Positions 18,291 to 26,976 of a DNA stretch of 64,000 nt are shown here, piece after piece (the first letter of the stretch is position 1; each line of letters starts with the position of its first letter). Made by a program: the position numbers and the translations under genes. Below the pieces are notes generated by a model. The model was given only the letters and a program-made list of their open reading frames with translations. It had not been told where the DNA came from and did no database searches. Origin of the DNA: Polynucleobacter sp. UB-Piko-W3 (lineage in GTDB: Bacteria > Pseudomonadota > Gammaproteobacteria > Burkholderiales > Burkholderiaceae); assembly GCF_018881635.1 (NCBI RefSeq), contig NZ_JACVPY010000002.1, forward strand, positions 1,427,717-1,491,716, written 5' to 3'.

Positions 18291-19961
18291 TTAGTCATTT
18301 GCGTAGATATCTACGTCTTTAGTTTCTTTAACAAACAGCACACCGATAATCAATGTCATCGTAGCGATGATGATTGGATACCAGAGACCGTAGTAAATAT
18401 TACCGTTTTGCGCAACCAAGGCAAAGGCGATTGTTGGCATCAAGCCACCGAACCAACCGTTACCAATGTGATATGGCAAGGACATTGAGGTGTAACGAAT
18501 ACGAGTTGGGAACAACTCAACTAGCATCGCAGCGATTGGACCATAAACCATGGTTACCAAGATCACCAAAATTACCAAGATACCCAAAACTGCAGGAAGG
18601 TTAATAGCAGCAGGGTCAGCCTTGGCAGGATAACCAGCAGCATTCAATGCATCACGAATAGCTTTCTTAAACTCTGCATCTTTTGCTTTCGCATCAGCTG
18701 GTGCTAAACCTTTAGCGGTATAACCCTGAATCTCTGTGTCGCCAATCTTCACAACAGCAACTCCACCGGCTGGGCCAGCAATGGTTGTGTAGCTTGCAGA
18801 GTTAGAGGCCATCACTTGCTTAGCAATATCGCATGAGCTAGTGAACTTTGCAGTACCCGTTGGGTTGAACTGGAAAGTACATTCGTTCACATCAGCAGTA
18901 ATACTGGCTGGTGCAGTTGCCATCGCTTTTTCCAATGCTGGATTAGCAAAGTGGGTTAAGCCATTAAACAAGGAAACTGGTGTGTTCGGGATGTACAAAA
19001 TGATCGCTAACAGCAAACCACCCATGATGATCACTTTACGGCCAATCTTGTCTGACAGTGCGCCAAAGACGATGAAGAATGGTGTACCGATGACTAATGA
19101 AGCGGCAATCAACAAGTTTGCAGTCTTAGGATCTACTTTCAATACCTGGGTAAGGTAGAACAAAGCATAGAACTGACCTGTGTACCAAACCACCGCTTGA
19201 CCAGCAACCAAACCAAACAAAGCCAAGATTACGATCTTTAAGTTTTTCCACTGACCGAATGACTCTGTCAAAGGTGCTTTGGTCAACTTGCCTTCATTCT
19301 TCATTTTTGTAAATGCTGGTGATTCAGCCATGGACAAACGAATCCAAACTGAGATGCCTAGCAAAATGATGGAAGCAATGAAAGGAACGCGCCAGCCCCA
19401 AACATCAAAGTCTGGACCAGTGATTTCACGTGTGAACAAAATCACGAGCAAGGACATGAACAAGCCAAGAGTAGCAGTTGTCTGAATCCAAGCTGTGTAT
19501 GCACCACGCTTACCGTGAGGAGCATGTTCTGCAACATAAGTAGCAGCACCACCGTACTCACCGCCCAAAGCCAAACCTTGCAGCATACGTAAGGCGATCA
19601 ACAATACAGGTGCAGCAACACCAATCGTTGCATAGTTAGGCAAAATACCCACAATAAATGTGGCTCCACCCATGATCACAATGGTGACCAAGAAGGTGTA
19701 CTTACGACCAATCAAATCGCCTAAACGACCGAACACCAATGCGCCAAATGGACGCACAATGAAACCAGCCGCAAATGCTAACAAGGCAAAAATGAAGGCA
19801 GAGCCAGCATCTAAGCCTGAGAAAAACTGCTTGGCGATAACGGCAGCCAAAGAACCGTACAGATAAAAGTCGTACCACTCAAAAACCGTACCTAAAGAGG
19901 AAGCAAAAATAACTTTGCGCTCAGCGGCGGTCATTGGGGCTGCTTTAGTTGATGTTGACAT
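18291..19961 (-). CDS. MFS transporter of the metabolite:H+ symporter (MHS) family with large periplasmic insert
   Basis: A 556-residue proton symporter of the group that includes KgtP, ProP and ShiA. The first six helices are typical: ASSLGTVFEWYDFYLYG, RPFGALVFGRLGDLIGRK, LRMLQGLALGGEYGGAA and the central loop. The second half has FGALSDKIGRK and, after an insert of about 130 residues (roughly 325-455) between helices 9 and 10, VYGPIAAMLVELFPTRIRYT. The insert should face the periplasm and has Cys361 and Cys377, which could form a disulfide. Usual length is 430-450. AGGAG precedes the ATG. Substrate unknown; organic acids are the likely class. Confidence 0.83.
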   Translation of the reverse strand: MSTSTKAAPMTAAERKVIFASSLGTVFEWYDFYLYGSLAAVIAKQFFSGLDAGSAFIFALLAFAAGFIVRPFGALVFGRLGDLIGRKYTFLVTIVIMGGATFIVGILPNYATIGVAAPVLLIALRMLQGLALGGEYGGAATYVAEHAPHGKRGAYTAWIQTTATLGLFMSLLVILFTREITGPDFDVWGWRVPFIASIILLGISVWIRLSMAESPAFTKMKNEGKLTKAPLTESFGQWKNLKIVILALFGLVAGQAVVWYTGQFYALFYLTQVLKVDPKTANLLIAASLVIGTPFFIVFGALSDKIGRKVIIMGGLLLAIILYIPNTPVSLFNGLTHFANPALEKAMATAPASITADVNECTFQFNPTGTAKFTSSCDIAKQVMASNSASYTTIAGPAGGVAVVKIGDTEIQGYTAKGLAPADAKAKDAEFKKAIRDALNAAGYPAKADPAAINLPAVLGILVILVILVTMVYGPIAAMLVELFPTRIRYTSMSLPYHIGNGWFGGLMPTIAFALVAQNGNIYYGLWYPIIIATMTLIIGVLFVKETKDVDIYAND

Positions 19962-20296
19962 CAGTAGCTCCTAACTATTTTTATTAAATAAAAAACAACC
20001 CGCCGATTATGCTTTGAAAAAACCCAAAGAAATCCACCACTTAGGGTAACTCCCCATCGATTTAAGTCAGGGTTTTCCCGATATATGTGGATTAGGTGCA
20101 ACATCATAAAACCTTGATAAAAATAAGGTTTAGCCCAGCTTTATGGCAAGATGCACTTTCGGGGTGCATATTCGCGCATCCAGGTGCAAACCACAGAGTT
20201 AATCAAGCTGCATTTCGCTTTAATAGTTCCAGAAGTTAATAAAAAGGCAGTGTCAAAAATGCCATCCCATCAAAAAATGAACAAGGAGCAATTCAA
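19962..20296 (+). promoter_or_regulatory. Divergent control region between the MHS transporter and TRAP genes
   Basis: This 335-base stretch has no gene. It holds an AAACCTT/AAGGTTT dyad at 20109-20131, the direct repeat AGGTGCAA at 20094-20101 and 20182-20189, a TGCAC/GTGCA dyad at 20152-20168, and an AAGGAG ribosome site at 20283-20288 for dctP. No clear consensus promoter was found. The repeats around TGCA are candidate operator elements for control of one or both transporters. Confidence 0.4.
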
Positions 20297-21382
20297 ATGA
20301 AAAGACGTGACTTTCTAGGTAAGACTGCACTTGGCGCTGCTGCTGGAGTATTGGCTGCACCGGCGATTGCCCAATCCCTGCCAGAGGTGAAGTGGCGCTG
20401 TGCCTCTAGCTTTCCAAAGAGCTTGGATACGATTTATGGTGGTGGTGAATTCATTGCTAAACGAGTGGCCGCTTTAACAGACGGCAAATTCCAGATTCGT
20501 ATTTTTGGCGCGGGTGAAATTGTTCCAGCCTTCGGCACCGTTGATGCAGTTCAGCAAGGGACTGTGGAGTGCACCCATACTGCCGGCTATTACTTTGTAG
20601 GCAAAAATAAAACCTTTGCTTTTGATACAACCGTTCCATTTGGCATGAATCAGCGTCAACAAAATGCCTGGATGTATTGGGGTGGCGGCTTAAAACTTCA
20701 ACGTGAGTTCTTACGTGACTACAACATTATTTCTTTCCCAGCCGGAAACACCGGAACACAGATGGGTGGATGGTTTAAAAAGCCAGTGAAAACTGTTGCA
20801 GACCTCAAGGGTCTCAAAATGCGAATCGCTGGACTTGGTGGCGAAGTGATGTCACGCCTAGGCGCTATCCCACAGCAAATCGCTGGTGGTGATATTTATC
20901 CTGCGCTTGAAAAAGGGGTGATCGATGCGGCTGAGTGGGTTGGCCCGTACGACGATGAAAAATTAGGCTTTTACAAAATTGCGCCTTACTACTACTACCC
21001 AGGATGGTGGGAGGCTTGTTCAATGTACTCCATGTACGTGAACATTAAGGAATGGGAAAAATTGCCTAAGCAATATCAAGAAGCCTTGGCTTCAGCCTGC
21101 GCAGAATGCAACATCGACATGATGGCTGAGTACGACTACAAAAACCCAATCGCTTTACAAAGCTTAATTAAGAATGGTGTCAAGCTACAGTCTTATTCCA
21201 CAGACATTATGAAAGCAGCTTCTGCTGCCGCTTTTGAAATGTATGAAGAAGAGGCTGGCAAGAATCCATCGTTCAAGAAGATTTACGAGCCTTGGAAAAA
21301 ATTCCGCAACGATCAAATGCTGTGGAACAAAGTCGCTGAGCAAACTCTCATGAGCTTCATGTTGACTAATCCAGTCAAATAA
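20297..21382 (+). CDS. dctP: TRAP transporter solute-binding protein, TakP-like
   Basis: A 361-residue periplasmic binding protein with a Tat signal (KRRDFLGKTALGAAAG, cleavage near AIAQ). It resembles TakP of Rhodobacter, which binds 2-oxoacids: shared blocks are ASSFPKSLDTIYGG, GNTGTQMGGWF, GLKMRIAGLGGEVM, QQIAGGDIYPALEKG and EWVGPYDDEKLGFYKIAP. The conserved arginine of TRAP binding proteins is in the MRIAG segment. It is the first gene of dctPQM and has a good AAGGAG site. Likely ligands are pyruvate-like 2-oxoacids; this is inference from family likeness. Confidence 0.88.
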   Translation: MKRRDFLGKTALGAAAGVLAAPAIAQSLPEVKWRCASSFPKSLDTIYGGGEFIAKRVAALTDGKFQIRIFGAGEIVPAFGTVDAVQQGTVECTHTAGYYFVGKNKTFAFDTTVPFGMNQRQQNAWMYWGGGLKLQREFLRDYNIISFPAGNTGTQMGGWFKKPVKTVADLKGLKMRIAGLGGEVMSRLGAIPQQIAGGDIYPALEKGVIDAAEWVGPYDDEKLGFYKIAPYYYYPGWWEACSMYSMYVNIKEWEKLPKQYQEALASACAECNIDMMAEYDYKNPIALQSLIKNGVKLQSYSTDIMKAASAAAFEMYEEEAGKNPSFKKIYEPWKKFRNDQMLWNKVAEQTLMSFMLTNPVK

Positions 21383-21402
21383 AACCTTATTGAGAATCTG
21401 AT

Positions 21403-21945
21403 ATGCCAAAACAATTTTTAGTTTTCGCAAGCTTTGTTGATCGTTTAAATGACCGTTTTGGTGTATTAGCGAGTTGGATGGTATTGATAGCCGTACTGGT
21501 CAGCACAGCAAATGCGCTGATTCGGTATGGCTTCAATATCAGCTCCAACGGTTGGCTTGAAGCGCAGTGGTATTTGTTCGCCGGCATGGTGATGTTTGGT
21601 GCTGCAACGACTTTCCGTCTCAATGAACACGTGCGAGTAGACGTTCTCTATGCAATGTACCCCAACAAATTTCGCCTCTGGCTGGACTTTTGGGGCGGCA
21701 TTGTTTTCTTCTTACCGGTAACCATCATCATTGGTTATTACTCTTGGGAATTTTTTCTTACTTCGGTCATTCAAAATGAAACTTCAAGTAACCCAGGCGG
21801 CCTGATTCGTTGGCCAGTTCGTGGAGCAATTACTTTGGGCTTTTTCTTACTAACACTCCAAGGTATTTCTGAAATCATCAAACGCTATGCAGCCATTATT
21901 GGCATGATTCAAATCGATCCTAAGTACGAAAGACCGCTCCAATGA
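21403..21945 (+). CDS. dctQ: TRAP transporter small permease
   Basis: A 180-residue protein with four membrane helices (WMVLIAVLVSTANALIRYG, then WYLFAGMVMFGAATTF, FWGGIVFFLPVTIIIGYYSW and GAITLGFFLLTLQG). This is the DctQ subunit that pairs with the large permease for sodium-driven uptake of solute delivered by DctP. It starts 20 bases after dctP and overlaps dctM by 4 bases, so translation of the two membrane subunits is coupled. The HVRVDVLY segment is typical. Confidence 0.92.
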   Translation: MPKQFLVFASFVDRLNDRFGVLASWMVLIAVLVSTANALIRYGFNISSNGWLEAQWYLFAGMVMFGAATTFRLNEHVRVDVLYAMYPNKFRLWLDFWGGIVFFLPVTIIIGYYSWEFFLTSVIQNETSSNPGGLIRWPVRGAITLGFFLLTLQGISEIIKRYAAIIGMIQIDPKYERPLQ

Positions 21946-23387
21946 TTAGCCATGATTTGATGGCCCCCATCATGTTTGGGGGCCTTATTATATTTTTGTT
22001 GCTTGGATATCCAGCTGCTTTTTCTCTTGGTGCTGTTGGCTTATTCTTTGCATTTATCGGCATCGAAATGGGCATGTTTCAGCCCACTTTCTTGCAAGCC
22101 CTTCCAGACCGAGTCTTTGGCATTCTCTCCAATGACTTGTTGCTCTCAATTCCTTTTTTCACCTTTATGGGTGCGATTCTGGAAAAGTGTGGATTAGCTG
22201 AAGATATGCTCGAAGGATTGGGTCAATTGTTTGGTCCAATCCGTGGTGGCCTAGCTTATGCCGTCATTATTGTTGGCGCGATTCTCGGAGCAATTACTGG
22301 AACCGTTGCTGCATCCGTAATTGCGATGGGCTTAATCTCCCTGCCGATCATGCTGCGCTATGGCTACAACCCGCGCGTTGCGACTGGTGTGATTGCCGCC
22401 TCAGGAACGATTACCCAACTCATCCCGCCGTCACTCGTATTAATTGTGTTGGCTGATCAGTTAGGTAAGTCTGTTGGTGATATGTATGCCGGTGCTATTG
22501 GGCCCTCAATCATTCAAGTAGCGCTGTTCTGTTTATTCATTTTCTTCTTATCAATTTTTAGACCGCAAGATGTACCTGCACTGCCTCCAGAGGCGCGCCC
22601 AACAATTGATTGGAAGTTATTTAAGAAAATCCTCTGGGGTATTGTTCCCTCTATCGCACTCATCTTCTTAGTACTCGGAACGATTTTGATGGGCCTAGCC
22701 ACACCAACTGAAGGTGGCGCCATGGGTTCTGTAGGAGCATTAGTTCTCGCAGCAATGAACAAACGCCTACAAAAAACGCTAGTTTGGGAGGCGATGACCT
22801 CTACTATGCGCATCAATGCCATGGTGATCTTCATTCTGATTGGCTCTACTGTATTTGGCTTGACATTCCGCGGTGTAGATGGAGACCTTTGGATTGAGGA
22901 GCTCTTAACAGGTCTGCCAGGTGGTCAAGTAGGCTTCTTGATTGCGGTGAACTTATTTGTATTCTTCTTAGCCTTCTTCTTAGACTATTTTGAAATCGCG
23001 TTCATCATCATTCCATTGTTAGCTCCAGTTGCAGAAAAACTGGGGATCGATCTCATTTGGTTTGGCGTGCTTCTGGGCGCCAATATGCAAACCTCATTCA
23101 TGCATCCGCCCTTTGGTTTTGCCTTGTTTTATTTGCGAGGGGTAGCGGATAAAACCGTTAAAAGCTCAGATATTTACTATGGGGCACTGCCCTGGGTTGG
23201 TCTACAACTGATTCTGGTAGCGATCATCATCTTCATCCCAGAAACAGTGACCTACTTTGTTGATAAGCCGATAGCTGCCTTTGATGCTAGCGGACCATCG
23301 GTTGATCCATTAGCTGGCGTCGAACAAAATGAGATCACAGTAGACTCTAGTGCAGATATCGAGCGGCAATTGCGCGAAAATAAATAA
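21942..23387 (+). CDS. dctM: TRAP transporter large permease
   Basis: A 481-residue protein with about 12 membrane helices in two related halves. DctM marks are FFTFMGAILEKCGLAEDMLEG, GAILGAITGTVAASVIAMGLI, GTITQLIPPSLVLIVLADQ and FFLDYFEIAFIIIPLLAPV. It forms the ion-coupled channel of the TRAP system. The C-terminal 40 residues are hydrophilic, a little longer than the usual 425-440 residues. The GGT-like gene begins 39 bases later. Confidence 0.94.
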   Translation: MISHDLMAPIMFGGLIIFLLLGYPAAFSLGAVGLFFAFIGIEMGMFQPTFLQALPDRVFGILSNDLLLSIPFFTFMGAILEKCGLAEDMLEGLGQLFGPIRGGLAYAVIIVGAILGAITGTVAASVIAMGLISLPIMLRYGYNPRVATGVIAASGTITQLIPPSLVLIVLADQLGKSVGDMYAGAIGPSIIQVALFCLFIFFLSIFRPQDVPALPPEARPTIDWKLFKKILWGIVPSIALIFLVLGTILMGLATPTEGGAMGSVGALVLAAMNKRLQKTLVWEAMTSTMRINAMVIFILIGSTVFGLTFRGVDGDLWIEELLTGLPGGQVGFLIAVNLFVFFLAFFLDYFEIAFIIIPLLAPVAEKLGIDLIWFGVLLGANMQTSFMHPPFGFALFYLRGVADKTVKSSDIYYGALPWVGLQLILVAIIIFIPETVTYFVDKPIAAFDASGPSVDPLAGVEQNEITVDSSADIERQLRENK

Positions 23388-23426
23388 TATAAAAATAGTG
23401 GCACAAAACAATAGAGGGGTTTTGCA

Positions 23427-25025
23427 ATGCAGGCAAAGTGGGGTATACAAGGGATGGCGGTCGCACCGCATTCCCTTGCTTCTGAATCAGCGTTAGCAGT
23501 TCTTCGAGAGGGTGGTAATGCATTAGAGGCAATGGTTGCTGCCGCAGCCACTATTGCTGTTGTTTATCCCCACATGAATTCAATCGGTGGCGACTCTTTC
23601 TGGGTCATACATTCACCTGGTAAGGCGATGGGTGGCATTGATGCATGCGGTGCCGCTGCTGGTTTGGCTAGTAAGCAATGGTATGCAGATCATGGCATTA
23701 CTAAAGCGATTCCATTTCGTGGACCCGTTGCAGCCAATACCGTTGCCGGCACAATCTCTGGCTGGGGTGCTGCACATAAGCTATCTAAAAAAGGTTTAGG
23801 CGGCAAGATTCCTTTGTCTCGTTTATTGGCAGACGCTATTCATTACGCAGAAACTGGTGTGCCAGTGACTTATAGTCAATCCAGCCTAACTGAAAAGAAG
23901 CGTGCAGAGCTGAGTGCTATTCCAGGTTTTTCTAAGACCTTCTTAGTCAATGGCAAGGCACCGGCTGTGGGTAGCATCTTCAAACAAGAACGTCTAGAGA
24001 AAACTTTGCGCCAGATTGCAAGCAAAGGTACGGATGATTTTTATCGTGGCGATCTTGCTAACCTTCTGGCAAAAGAGCTCACTGATATTGGTAGCCCATT
24101 ACGTTTTAGTGATCTTGCGCGGCATCAGGCAAAACTCATTGATCCACTAGAGCTCAAGCACAGCATGGCTAAGGTCTACAACATGGTACCGCCTACTCAG
24201 GGCGTAGTGTCATTGATGATTATTGGCATCTTGGATCAATTGAACTTAAAACGCTTTAAGGTCGACAGTACTGAGTATGTCCACCACTGTGTTGAAGCAA
24301 CGAAGCAGGCATTTAAGATTCGGGATCAGTTTGTTACTGACCCTGCTTACATGACAAAAAATGCACAGTCATTTTTATCGCCCGCGTTTCTGAAAAAACT
24401 GGCTAAGAATATTAATCCCAAAAAAGCCTTACCTTGGGGTCAGGGTAAAGGCCCAGCAGATACCATCTGGATGGGCGTGATTGACGGCGATGGCAACTGC
24501 GTCTCTTTCATTCAAAGTATTTATCATGAGTTTGGTGCTGGTATTGTTCTGCCGAAGTCTGGCGTGAATTGGCAGAACCGTGGCTGCAGCTTTTCTTTAG
24601 ACCCTAAGACGCTAAACCATCTCGAGCCTTACCGTAAACCCTTTCACACACTCAATCCTGCCATGGCCATATTCAAGGATGGTCGCTCAATGGTGTACGG
24701 AACTATGGGTGGCGATGGCCAACCTCAAACGCAATGTGCACTTTTTACGCGCACTGCTACTTATGGACTTGATCCGCAAGATGCCATTAGTCGTCCACGT
24801 TGGTTACTGGGACGAACTTGGGGTCAAACGAGCGATAGTCTCAAACTAGAATCTCGCTTTAGTCCATGGGTTGCAAAAGAATTACATGCCATGGGTCATG
24901 AAATTGAGATGCTGGACTCTTTTGATGAGACCGTAGGTCACGCTGGTTGCATCATTCGTGATCCATCTGGCACATTACGCGGCGGCTGGGACCCACGAAG
25001 TGATGGGGCTGTTAGCGCGTTTTAA
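23427..25025 (+). CDS. Gamma-glutamyltransferase family protein (cytoplasmic form)
   Basis: A 532-residue Ntn-hydrolase of the GGT family. The N-terminal AVAPHSLASESALAVLREGGNA and NSIGGDSFWVI blocks are typical, and the self-processing site is in GPADTIWMGVIDGDGN, with Thr as the candidate nucleophile. The usual TTH is TIW here, placing it in a divergent GGT-like subfamily. C-terminal GTMGGDGQPQ is the conserved glycine-rich loop. There is no signal peptide, so it acts in the cytoplasm, unlike classic GGT. It lies between a TRAP transporter and a GST-like isomerase; the substrate may be an imported gamma-glutamyl or amide compound (inference). Confidence 0.82.
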   Translation: MQAKWGIQGMAVAPHSLASESALAVLREGGNALEAMVAAAATIAVVYPHMNSIGGDSFWVIHSPGKAMGGIDACGAAAGLASKQWYADHGITKAIPFRGPVAANTVAGTISGWGAAHKLSKKGLGGKIPLSRLLADAIHYAETGVPVTYSQSSLTEKKRAELSAIPGFSKTFLVNGKAPAVGSIFKQERLEKTLRQIASKGTDDFYRGDLANLLAKELTDIGSPLRFSDLARHQAKLIDPLELKHSMAKVYNMVPPTQGVVSLMIIGILDQLNLKRFKVDSTEYVHHCVEATKQAFKIRDQFVTDPAYMTKNAQSFLSPAFLKKLAKNINPKKALPWGQGKGPADTIWMGVIDGDGNCVSFIQSIYHEFGAGIVLPKSGVNWQNRGCSFSLDPKTLNHLEPYRKPFHTLNPAMAIFKDGRSMVYGTMGGDGQPQTQCALFTRTATYGLDPQDAISRPRWLLGRTWGQTSDSLKLESRFSPWVAKELHAMGHEIEMLDSFDETVGHAGCIIRDPSGTLRGGWDPRSDGAVSAF

Positions 25026-25029
25026 ACCT

Positions 25030-25698
25030 ATGAAACTAAAGCTTTATAGCTACTGGCGTAGCTCAGCCGCTTTCCGTGTTCGCATTGCGTTGAATCTCAA
25101 AGGCATAGACTACGAAGTCATTCCGGTTCACCTTGGCAAAAATGGTGGCGAACAACTGACTGAGTCCTATCAAAATAAAAACCCCAATCGTCTCGTGCCG
25201 CTATTAGATGATGGAAAAAATAGTATTCATCAATCGCTCGCCATTATTGAATACTTAGATGAAATTCAAGTCAAACCTGCTTTACTACCAAGCTCACCAA
25301 TGGATCGTGCCTGGGTGCGATCATTGGCCATGGATGTGGCGATTGATATTCATCCTATTAGTAACTTGCGGGTACTGCGCTACTTAATAAAAGAACTTGG
25401 AGCCAGTAATGAAACTAAGGATGCTTGGTATCAACATTGGATCAAGCTAGGACTAACAAGCGTTGAAAAGCAACTCAGTACTGATCAGCGCCGCGGCCGT
25501 TTTGCCTTTGGTGATCAGCCTGGTCTGATTGATATTTGCTTGGTGCCACAACTCTTCAATGCTCTCAGTAGCAAAATGGATATGAGTCACTACCCGACTC
25601 TGATGCAAATATTGGATGAATGCATGAAACTACCTACATTTATAGATGCTTCTTGGGAAAAGCAAATTGATGCAGAGGGACCAAATCCCTTTAGTTGA
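25030..25698 (+). CDS. maiA: Maleylacetoacetate isomerase / zeta-class glutathione S-transferase
   Basis: The start is the ATG at 25030 (MKLKLYSYWRSSAAFRVRIA), five bases after the GGT stop; an in-frame extension upstream would overlap GGT and has no family likeness. The 222-residue protein has a thioredoxin-like N-domain with the YWRSSAAFRVR active-site segment and NPNRLVPLL, IHQSLAIIEYLDE, then an all-helical C-domain with HPISNLRVL and LVPQLFNA. This is the MaiA/zeta-GST pattern. No other tyrosine-pathway genes are nearby, so a glutathione-dependent role linked to the GGT gene is also possible. Its end overlaps the convergent panE-like gene by 8 bases. Confidence 0.87.
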   Translation: MKLKLYSYWRSSAAFRVRIALNLKGIDYEVIPVHLGKNGGEQLTESYQNKNPNRLVPLLDDGKNSIHQSLAIIEYLDEIQVKPALLPSSPMDRAWVRSLAMDVAIDIHPISNLRVLRYLIKELGASNETKDAWYQHWIKLGLTSVEKQLSTDQRRGRFAFGDQPGLIDICLVPQLFNALSSKMDMSHYPTLMQILDECMKLPTFIDASWEKQIDAEGPNPFS

Positions 25699-26635
25699 TT
25701 TTGGATTCCATCATTTTGACTAAGGCATAAACAGATTCGTTATAGGGTGTCGGAACACCATAGCGCTTACCCAGCTCCACAATATATCCATTTAAAAAAT
25801 CCATCTCGGTCATTTTTCCTCTCGCCAAATCCTGAGCAGTTGAGGAAACCTGTGTCACCATCGTCTTTGCAATCGACTCGTTTGCAGCAAGCGCCTCTGA
25901 CATACTGATCTTGACGTCTTCAAGTGCAGCGATAGCAAGAAACTCTTTGGTAGTTTCTTCAATCAGCTTCACAACCTCAGGGGACTTTACCATCTCCCCA
26001 TAGGAAATCTGACCAATTCCTGAAATCGCATTAAAGGAACAGTTCACCAAAAACTTAAGCCACATATCCCTTTTAATTTGCGGCGCAATCGAGCATGGAA
26101 CGCCTGCTCCTTCAAAGAGCTTACAAATTAAGGTGAGGTTTTGATCATCAGTAGGTAATGCCGTACCAAGACCTCCCACCAAAAGTTCGCCGCGACCATG
26201 ATGCTTCATAGTTCTTTGACCAATCATCCCTGCAGCAACATAAACCACTGCTGCATAAACCGGATTAGCAATCACTTTGGAGGCAATATCAATATTTGCC
26301 ACTCCATTTTGGAGACTTAAGATCACTGCCTTGCTTGGCAAAACAGATTTAACTTCTGCAAGCGTACGCTCTGTATCAAGCGACTTCACACCCAGTAAAA
26401 CTAAATCAGCATCCTTCAGAGTAGAAAGATCAGAGTTGGCCTTAACTTTCACTGTTTCATGAAATGCCTTGCAATCCATTTCTAAGCCAAATGCATTCAA
26501 GGCCTCTACACGCTCAGGTCTTGCAATAAAAGTAACATCATAATGGCCGCGAGCTAGCATGCCACCAAAGTAGCACCCGACTGCACCCGCACCTAAGACG
26601 TATATCTTTTGATCACTCGGTGCTTTATAAATCAA
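25691..26635 (-). CDS. panE: 2-dehydropantoate 2-reductase family protein
   Basis: A 314-residue ketopantoate reductase-like enzyme. The Rossmann start is YVLGAGAVGCYFGGMLARG, the LLGVKSLDTE and LSLQNGVANID segments are typical, and the catalytic lysine is in RDMWLKFLVNCSFNAISG. It overlaps the ferredoxin gene by 11 bases and is in a catabolic context, so the true substrate may be another 2-oxo- or 2-hydroxyacid rather than ketopantoate; the gene symbol is tentative. Confidence 0.78.
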   Translation of the reverse strand: MIYKAPSDQKIYVLGAGAVGCYFGGMLARGHYDVTFIARPERVEALNAFGLEMDCKAFHETVKVKANSDLSTLKDADLVLLGVKSLDTERTLAEVKSVLPSKAVILSLQNGVANIDIASKVIANPVYAAVVYVAAGMIGQRTMKHHGRGELLVGGLGTALPTDDQNLTLICKLFEGAGVPCSIAPQIKRDMWLKFLVNCSFNAISGIGQISYGEMVKSPEVVKLIEETTKEFLAIAALEDVKISMSEALAANESIAKTMVTQVSSTAQDLARGKMTEMDFLNGYIVELGKRYGVPTPYNESVYALVKMMESKIN

Positions 26636-26912
26636 GGACCAGTGTTCCGCTCTTGATATGAGAAATACAGGGAGTTAAAAACTCCTGATGCTCATCATCA
26701 CTCAAAATACAATCCCCATGCTCTACATCGCCACTGATATATCTTGTCTTACAAGTGCCGCACAAGCCTGATTGGCAAGAAGTAGGTATATCAATACCTG
26801 ATCTTGCCAAAGCATCGATCAGTGACTCGGCTCTGGTGACGCTTATTTTTTGGCCATTACTCTGAATCTCGATCACCAACTCTTCAGAGTCCACACTAGA
26901 AATTTTATTCAC
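26625..26912 (-). CDS. Plant-type 2Fe-2S ferredoxin
   Basis: A 95-residue stand-alone ferredoxin. Cluster ligands are the first three cysteines in SCQSGLCGTCKTRY (C-x4-C-x2-C) and a fourth in LTPCISHIKSG. The sequence is like the C-terminal domain of VanB-type oxygenase reductases, so it probably passes electrons to the nearby Rieske oxygenase. No flavin reductase gene is in the region, so a reductase must come from elsewhere. A terminator hairpin lies just before its start, and panE overlaps its end. Confidence 0.88.
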   Translation of the reverse strand: MNKISSVDSEELVIEIQSNGQKISVTRAESLIDALARSGIDIPTSCQSGLCGTCKTRYISGDVEHGDCILSDDEHQEFLTPCISHIKSGTLVLDL

Positions 26913-26937
26913 TTTTTTGTCTCACTCCACAAAAAGA

Positions 26938-26959
26938 ATGGGCTGCAATTGCAGCCCAT
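26938..26959 (-). terminator. Terminator after the Rieske oxygenase gene
   Basis: ATGGGCTGCAATTGCAGCCCAT is a perfect 22-base palindrome, able to form a stem of 9-10 bp with a small loop. On the minus strand TCTTTTT follows. It lies 18 bases after the Rieske gene stop and 25 bases before the ferredoxin start. Confidence 0.7.
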
Positions 26960-26976
26960 CTCTTCTGATCTGTCAA

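Noticed and set aside
24958-25029. Extended start of maiA overlapping the GGT gene
   Set aside because: The extra 24 residues have no likeness to MaiA; MKLKLYSYWRSS is the standard N-terminus.
26625-26912. Fragment of a VanB-type reductase
   Set aside because: The ferredoxin resembles the C-terminal domain of such reductases but has its own start and no flavin or NAD domain upstream; it is a complete small ferredoxin.
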